From assembly GCF_000001735.4 (NCBI RefSeq), contig NC_003076.8, positions 14,015,835-14,079,834 on the forward strand: a DNA stretch of 64,000 nt, written 5' to 3'. A model generated the notes under the pieces. The model had not been told where the DNA came from and made no database searches. It saw only the letters and a program-made list of their open reading frames with translations. The DNA is from Arabidopsis thaliana. Its lineage: Eukaryota > Streptophyta > Magnoliopsida > Brassicales > Brassicaceae. This document shows positions 57,301 through 64,000 of this stretch, piece after piece; positions within the stretch are counted from its first letter, which is position 1; each line of letters opens with the position of its first letter. The position numbers and the translations under genes are program-made.

Positions 57301-58927
57301 GCTAAAGAGCATCTAAAAAAATATTGGCAACCACCAAAACACTTTGATAAGGAAAATATTACATGGATCTTAACAGCATGACACCTACAGAAACTGGTTG
57401 TTTTTTCTTTTCAAACTATAGAAATTTTACCTCCAAAAAATCAATGATGGATATCATATTTTCTTTTAGTAGTGTGAATGGAGGGATGACTAAGGCGGTG
57501 GAACTAAGAATAGCACCAAGAAACTCCTGTATATGATCAATAAAACCAACTGAAGTCTTGAAAGCAAATCGCTGCTCTCCAACAACAGGATAGAGCTCTT
57601 GCATCCATAGGAAACGATTTAAAAGTCCTACAGAGAACAAGGGAAGGGAATATCAGATGTCATTGCTTGGAAGACGAGCAAACACAAAAACAATAGATGA
57701 GTTCATTTACATTAGCTAAGAAAAAGTTACCTACCATTAGCTTTTTACTAGTGTCCTGCACTAAAATACACCATGTCACTTACAATGGATAGAAAATAAA
57801 TTATAGAATAATCGATCAATGCGAAGATTCAAAATATGAAAACAGCTACGGGACAACCTACAGATATGCTCTATATATTTATTCCAACGAGATGCTCAAA
57901 TATCGCAAAGGGTCAAAGTTATTCTGCAATTCCAGATAGTTATAGCTAACATGTTTATAAAAATGACAAATAACAATCTAACATTACATGCTATATCTAG
58001 AATCTACTATCTACACAAAGAAAAGCGGTTTGCTTTCGTCAAACATGTGAAATATTATAGATAAACGCCAAATGCTATAAATAATCTCATTCTCGAACTA
58101 ATAAGACCTTCAAATTTCAAGATCATCATACCTAACAATCTATTTTCATTGTAGAAGTAGCTGAAACAAGTTTATGAATAAAACACATCCTAACCTTGCT
58201 CAGTACCACAAACTCCTTTAGGCTTCCCAGTAGATCCTGAAGTATACATAAGATAACAAAATTTTCTCTGCCTCTCTTTCTTGCAAGGCCAAACAAAGCT
58301 TGAGCAACCAGTTTCCACACTCAATTTCTCATCCATTGAAAACAATAACACAGGGCAAACATTTCTTTCCACAAGCCAATGCGATTCCACAGAAGACAAG
58401 CCACAAGCAATAACAAGAGAAATATTTGAAGAGGAAATAAGAGACAAAACCCTTTCTCTTGGCCATGATGGATCTAAAGGTAAAAAAGCTTCTCCACACC
58501 TCAAAACAGAGAACACACTGATAACATATTCAACTGATGGTGGCATATATAAAGCCACTACCTTTGGCATATACACAACATCTGAACCAGCCACTGCAAT
58601 GTCAAAAGGTTAAGACTTTATGAGCTTTTATACTCACAGAACTTAAGAATTTTATAAGAGCTTAAATGGGTAACCTTGAGAATCATCGTTACTGAGGATA
58701 CGATGGAGACGAGAGGTGAGTGAATCAATGGATGAAGAAAGCTCTGCGAACGTGAAACATTTGTCTCCGTCGTAAACAGGCGGTGCAGCTGATTCCGACC
58801 TAATGCTCCTCGCCGTCAAGCCGGAAGCTTGAATCACGGCGATTTGATGAGGGTTTTTGGAGGCTGCATCAACGAATTTATGAGAAATGCAGCAATTCTT
58901 CGGCTTGCCTCGGTTTCTTTCACTCAT
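51363..58927 (-). CDS. Adenylation/carrier/beta-propeller protein, AASDH (ACSF4)-like
   Basis: An intact 17-exon model, about 1,132 aa: 58927-58675, 58593-58195, 57627-57431, 56983-56777, 56457-55738, 55278-54614, 54384-54309, 54226-54140, 53982-53939, 53453-53345, 53203-53144, 52801-52717, 52640-52576, 52439-52380, 52290-52246, 51782-51673, 51579-51363. Phases agree. The adenylation domain shows [10 protein letters not shown] (near residue 205), YGSTE (about 348-352), YRTGD (about 447), [20 protein letters not shown] and TSSGKVD. A carrier domain follows with GGDSLAAAH; Ser about 616 would carry phosphopantetheine. The C-terminal 290 residues repeat PQQ/WD-like blades ([33 protein letters not shown]). 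This order matches animal AASDH, called beta-alanine-activating enzyme; its plant substrate is unknown. It corresponds to A. thaliana AT5G35930 (recalled). Confidence 0.9.
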
Positions 58928-60451
58928 CTGCGCCGCTTTCCGGTGAAAGCTGAGTTTTTTTTTTTTTTTTTTTGAATTCACCGGAAGCTTTGTTCTTATT
59001 TTTTTATTCGGTTTAGTTCGGTTTAATTTGGTTTTATGAAAACTCTAGCCAAATTCAAACTGAAATTAGTTTGATTTTGTGTTGTTTAGTTTGGTTGGAG
59101 TTAATTCGGTTTGGTTTATTTGGTTTTCGTTCACTATTATTTAGATCTAGAAATCGTAGTTGTTTTACTAAACGTTTATATCGAAAGTTTTATATTGGTG
59201 ATTAAAGAAAATTAGCACAGTGAAAATGTAAAAAACGTTTGGAGATATGTACAATAAGGGAACAAAAATGAAAGATGACAAGTTTGTTTATATAACTGGT
59301 TGAATCATGGTTAAGAATTAGAGATTTAAGATATAAAAAAACTAAGTAAAATTTATTTCTATTAAAAAGAAAATCAAACATGGGTTGACTTTAGAGTTAT
59401 CATAATGTTTATTTAATTCAATTATTTATAGATTAAAACAGTTTGGGTTAAACCAAACCAAATTAAACTATTCTGTTTGCTTTGGATCAGTTTGAATTTG
59501 GTTGTTTTGGATAAGGTTAAATTAAATAATTCAATATCCTTCAGATAAACAAAATTATAGTGACCTTTAAATCCATAAAAAAATTATATTGAGTCAAAAA
59601 TTTCAATAAATATACACAATTCAAAAAAAATATAATAGTGGAAATGTAGAAATTGAATTTATTACCAAAGGTGAATAATTTTGCCACTTTGGTATTAATA
59701 TAAAGTGTTCTTTTTTGTCATCCGATATTAATTAAATCTCAAAAAAATCATTTCTGAGGAATGTTGTTTACATATGTGATGTGATGCGGTTGAACACGAA
59801 TTTTTCGTGTCAAATTATCTATTTTAACATTTGCACTAGAAAAAATTAAAGATAAAGAAAAACTTGTAAATTCATTCTTGTCACTATGCAATTCCTCTAA
59901 ATACACTGAGAATGTCGGCTATTCGGTTGAGGAAGACACCATCTTGAGCAGTCTGTGAAAAATGTTATATCTTGGTTATCAGTGTTAATTATACACTTCA
60001 TTGCCCAAAGAAGGGCTTTCACTTATGTATGTAGGAGTTGTTACTTTTTTAAATATTTTGTTATTTTCAATGTGCAAGTGTTTTTTATTTAAATCATTTT
60101 CTTTGTATTATGTAATTGGGACTATGAAAAAGGAAATATTTGCATCTTAAGACACTTTATTTAAGATTTCAATCATTTATAACACTTTTCGAAACTGACA
60201 CACTTTTTCATCTTCTCCCAACCTTTTTCTTATTTAAAATTACCGTCTCGCCCTCGAGTGAAGTTCAGTCGTCCCAACAAAACCAACCCTAACCGGTCCT
60301 AGTCACCTTACTCATTTTCCCTTATCCACCATCTCCTGAACATAACCTTCTTGATCCAATTGCCGCGTCCCGTGTAAAATTCATATTCTCTCCCCTCTTA
60401 TCGGTTATTTCTCTCAAATCCACCGTGGTCCCCCTCCATTTCTGTCCAAAA
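58928..60451. other. Divergent upstream region with CGGTTT-rich repeat
   Basis: A run of about 20 T lies just upstream of the adenylation-gene start. 59000-59125 is rich in TTCGGTTTGGTTT motifs, with opposite-orientation AAACCAAACCAAATTAAAC at 59451-59469, suggesting an old inverted-repeat element. A CT-rich leader of the DUF1985 gene begins near 60240. No other gene seen. Confidence 0.45.
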
Positions 60452-62882
60452 ATGAACGAAATTACTGAAGATCCAAACATAGTTCCCCCACCCCCTACAT
60501 TAATAGGTAAAGATTTTTAACCTAGATTCGTTTTGGAACTATTCGCCGTCGTTTTCATCTTCTTTAAACTGAAAAAGTTTCTAAATTGTACAGGAAGGGC
60601 TGCGTTTCTTGATCCAGATTTTTGGGATAACGATTTGCCACCGCGTTTGTACGGAACCGACCGTTACCCAGACGCTAGACTTAATGTATATTCAAAGTTT
60701 GACTTTATATGTTTAATTAAGAAACATATGGAAGGGACGAACGAGTTCAAACGAATACTTGATTCTCCCTTTGGTCCTCTGTTTTCTTTTCCCGTTCAAC
60801 GGTGTTCTCTGTCCTGCAAACTCATCCATGCCCTAGTTTGTCGGCAGTTAGTTACAAAAAAAAGCATGAAATGTGGACAGTTTTTGGTGGTCACCCATTG
60901 CGTTTCTCTCTTGCTGAGTTCGCTTCTGTAACTGGTCTCCCCTGTGGGGATTTCTCTGAAGATTACGATCCTGATTACGAGCCAAAGATCCCAAAGGAGG
61001 CTGATGATTATTGGCTCCAAAAGATTGGGAAGACAAGGCTCTCCAGTTTATGTGATATTTCTCTCTGCTTGCCCAAGAGTTCTGGTGACATTCAACTCCG
61101 GATTGCTCTCCTCCTTATAATCGACGGTGTCCTAATTGCATCCCTACAAAACGCTCGTCCTACATACAAGTATGTTCAAATGTTGGAGGACGTTGACTCT
61201 TTTCTTAAATTTCCCTGGGGCCGGGAGTCATTTCACAAAACCATCAAATCCCTAATTCCTCCGAGGACGGTTGGGTCTAATCTTGAAACTGACCTTGCAG
61301 CATTCCGTGGTCACCTACAACGAAGGTCTTTTCGGTTGCGTGGCTTCCCTCTTGCCTTACAACTCTTAGCCTATAGGAATATTCCGGCTCTGGCACTCGC
61401 TCTTACAGACCCATTGGACGATACAGTTATATTAGACTGGGATAACGCCTGGATTCCTCGTCAATCCCGTCTCCTGGCTGATGTTCATGCAGTTGAACAA
61501 GCTCCAGATGTATGATTCTACTTTCATTGTTTTCACCATTTTGTAGCTTCCAACTTTCGTCAAGAATTTCGATTGTATTGCAGGTAACTGTGGAGTCTTT
61601 TATCGAAATGGGGGATGACAGGTTGTATGAGTGGGATGATGAAGTCAGGGACAAGAAGGTGTCTTATATGTTAGAGAAGATAAAAACAGGTTATGTTTTT
61701 GGAAAGTGTGAATGGCCTGGTGGCGTCATGTCTTTAGACCTCATTGACATTGTTAAGGTTAAAAAAGCTGTACCTCCCCCTTCGAAGATTCTTTCCAACA
61801 AGAAGAAGAAAAAAAGGCCTTTGTTGAATTGTCCTAAAGGCTCCGTCAAACGTAGAAGGTCCACCCAGCTCAATCCTGAATTACCTCCATCTCCTCCTCA
61901 AGATTTGGCTGCTCGTGTTGATTCTCTTGAAAATGAAATTGGGTTGCTTAAAGCTCAACTAAAGAAAGTCAGTGCCCGGAATACACTTGTTGAGTCAAGT
62001 TTTCTACATGCTAGACGCAGAGCACAACCCTCTATGTTCCTCTTCAAGAAAATCGTCCGTAACCCTGCTTCAGAAACAGCCTCAAGATTCCTGCATGCTA
62101 GACGTAGAGCAGAACCTACTTTCTTTCGAAAGCCCTTTAGAAAGGGTAGGGTCAGACAAGATTGGACTCATTTTGAACGGCCGTTAGGTGGTCTTGACCG
62201 TAACTCTGATCCCCAGGTACTTAACTGGACTTATTTTTATTTATTTTTACATCCTCATGTCCATTATGTTATAGGCTCCTTTCATAATATTTTTGGTCTG
62301 ATTGTCTTGATGATGTTCAGGTATGCTTATTGATCTCATCACTTTCTTACATGTTGTATGTGCTTTACTAATTATAGATTGTCTTCATCTATGTTTCTTT
62401 CAACGAATGCAATTGTAAAGAAAAAAAATCTACTATAGTTTTAAAAGTTGATAAATGAGATATGTTTCTCTTTATAATATAAGAGCAAAATCATCAAAAC
62501 ATATAATTTTATTTTTATTTATTTATTGGTACTAATTTGTTTTGATATATAATATTTGTTTAGTGGTTTTTTCTTAAATTAAGATTTGATGGGCGTCAAA
62601 TTTTATTTTTGAATGGGGTCAATATATCAATGACTAAATAAAATAAGCTAAATTTTAGAAATTCATGGGTGTCAATTGACCCCATGGTAAAGTGCTACCC
62701 CCGCCACTACTGATAATGAAATAGAAAGATTTGGTGTCTGTTATTGTTGTTGTTTTTAAACTCATAACAAAACCTTCATGCTTGTAGCTTCTCTAATTTG
62801 GGTACAGATACTTGATTCAACGCTCAAAGTGGTTTTAAGGCCTAAGCAGGAAATGATATTCGATGAACCGGAGCTGCCATAA
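60452..62882 (+). pseudogene. DUF1985 protein without Ulp1 domain, frameshifted
   Basis: Exons: 60452-60506 (MNEITEDPNIVPPPPTLI), 60594-61509, 61584-62215 and 62808-62882 (ILDSTLKV..FDEPELP, stop). Exon 2 contains the DUF1985 core (MWTVFGGHPLRFSLAEFASVTGLPCGDF; LPKSSGDIQLRIALLLIIDGVL; FLKFPWGRESFHKTIKSL). This domain belongs to Arabidopsis transposon-associated proteins that usually end in a C48 (Ulp1) cysteine protease. No such domain follows here; the protein ends in a basic linker and a coiled coil (AARVDSLENEIGLLKAQLKK). Frame shifts in an eight-A run at about 60856-60863, between ..CRQLVTKK and KKHEMWTVF. A motif FLHARRRA(Q/E)P is repeated 87 bp apart. It is decayed or domesticated-looking; function unknown. 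Confidence 0.65.
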
Positions 62883-63239
62883 ATCTTTGAGAATTTTGGA
62901 TACATTGCTTATTTGATTGAGTCTTTTTATTTAATTTATGGTATGGACGGTTAGGACATGTAAATTAGTAAATATATGCAAAGATTAGTAACTTTTAAGA
63001 CGTGTCTTGTATTGATGATGTGTCGTCATTGTTTTGTTTTTGGTGTAAAAGAATCCAGGACTCTAACATAAGTAACTACATTCTTCAAATATTAAAAATG
63101 AAGTAATCGTCAAATTGAGTAAGATTCAAAATGATACAAATAACTAAAAATGAAGTAATCTTTAAAAACAATACATTTTATCATCATAAAATATTTATCA
63201 AATCCATATCCCATGAATTTGTATGATTATCAATCAAAT
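62883..63239. other. 3' flank of the DUF1985 gene, AT-rich
   Basis: No gene seen. Confidence 0.4.
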
Positions 63240-63400
63240 TGTTCACCATAAGAAATGGGTTATTATTATAGCCATTGTTGAAAGCTGGTTTCGGGTATCA
63301 AAATGGGTTATTATTATAGCCATTGTTGAAAGCTGATCTCGGGTATCGAAATGGACTATTAATACTATTATAGCCATTACTAACAAAGTTTTATAGAATT
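63190..63400 (-). pseudogene. Asn/Tyr-rich repeat coding remnant with 48-bp tandem repeat
   Basis: About 2.5 copies of a 48-bp unit begin at 63253, 63301 and 63349. Read on the minus strand, the unit length keeps frame and gives PFRYPRSAFNNGYNNN, followed after the last repeat by PFLMVNNLIDNHTNSWDMD and a stop. One in-frame TGA interrupts a repeat (NPF-stop-YPKP). This may be the C-terminal end of a lost gene; the family is not recognised. Confidence 0.4.
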
Positions 63401-64000
63401 CATCATACATGACAAAATAAATAAAATGGCCACTTAAGTAATTTTTGATAGAATTTATACACGACGAAATAAACAGGAAGTTTTAAGAAAAAGGTTAACA
63501 ACGGCATAAAGTTGCCAAATCTTAGAAAATATTGCCATTTTACTTAGTAAAAAAAGTGTAAAATCAAATACTAAACGAAAAAAATAATATCTACATATAC
63601 ATTTTTGTAACCATTTTAACAAATAAATCCTGGATTTGGACTTATTTACAACTCAATGCCATTAACATTAAATCTTTTCTCTAAAATAATTAATTTTACT
63701 ATAAATTCTTGATTTAAATTGTCAACCACATTATCAATCAAATTTAATCCAAACAAACTTCAAATCAATCCCTTAAAATTAGCATAAACATATTTGTTAA
63801 CAATATTTTAAAATAAAGTTTTTTGTTAAAACAAATATTGTTCTTACTAAACGTTTTTTGTTTAAATAAATAAATCATGTATTTGAACTTATTTACAATG
63901 TCATGACACTGACATTAATTATTTAGGAATGAAAATATTTAATTAAAGATTTAAATCTTCTAAATCCTTACTTTTAGAGTTATTATGTCATTACCTAAAA
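63401..64000. other. AT-rich intergenic DNA
   Basis: No gene or clear repeat recognised up to the window end. Confidence 0.4.

Overview
The window is plant nuclear DNA from the genus Arabidopsis: A. thaliana or a close relative. The protein-coding anchors occur in the order LBD35, RRP6L2, CYP79A pseudogenes, then an AASDH-like adenylation gene. From memory this matches the A. thaliana chromosome 5 order around AT5G35900-AT5G35930, which is pericentromeric. The DNA is AT-rich, the genes have many short introns with GT..AG borders, and most of the length is transposon-derived, including nested and degenerate copies. The exact species or accession cannot be decided from the sequence alone.

Layout. 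1-8.9 kb: AT-rich DNA with one single-exon gene for a small putative membrane protein (5188-5778). It lies between two hAT-type MITEs, each with an 8-bp target-site duplication and each filled with a minisatellite whose unit carries the E2F-binding core TTTTCCCGCC. 8.9-11.9 kb: a degenerate CACTA-like element with a Sadhu-like poly(A) retroposon nested in it. 12.3-13.5 kb: a foldback repeat directly upstream of LBD35. 14.0-19.6 kb: RRP6L2 (minus strand, 14 exons, 870 aa, intact), the RRP6-type exonuclease of the nuclear exosome. 20.5-24.2 kb: a hAT element with a precise 8-bp duplication and an internally deleted transposase, apparently inserted in the first exon of a small transcription unit. 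24.5-25.7 kb: a putative Helitron carrying a diverged piece of RRP6L2 exon 1. 26.1-30.4 kb: a PIF/Harbinger element with both genes (DDE transposase and Myb/SANT-like protein). 31.6-32.2 kb: a short NYN-domain-like gene behind a site II plus telo-box promoter.

33.2-47.6 kb: a CYP79A pseudogene closely related to CYP79A2, followed by a tandem segmental duplication with units of about 5.8 and 7.0 kb. The left breakpoint lies inside CYP79A exon 2, so the second unit begins with a truncated CYP79A 3' end. Both units carry Athila-like gag remnants, a long-TIR MITE and GGATC-rich repeats. A Helitron occurs only in unit B and a 333-bp insertion only in unit A. 48.4-49.8 kb: a headless F-box/LRR-type gene. 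51.4-58.9 kb: an intact 17-exon gene (minus strand) for an adenylation-domain, carrier-protein and beta-propeller protein related to animal AASDH/ACSF4. 60.4-62.9 kb: a DUF1985 gene without the Ulp1 protease domain, with a frameshift in an A-run.

The genes do not form a pathway. The window is best read as a few conserved single-copy genes embedded in transposon-rich chromatin, where transposition, tandem duplication and gene-fragment capture dominate. No new defence or biosynthetic system was found. The most notable signals are the paired E2F-site arrays, the Helitron with an exon fragment of the neighbouring gene, and the CYP79A duplication with independent hits on the same haem-loop codon.
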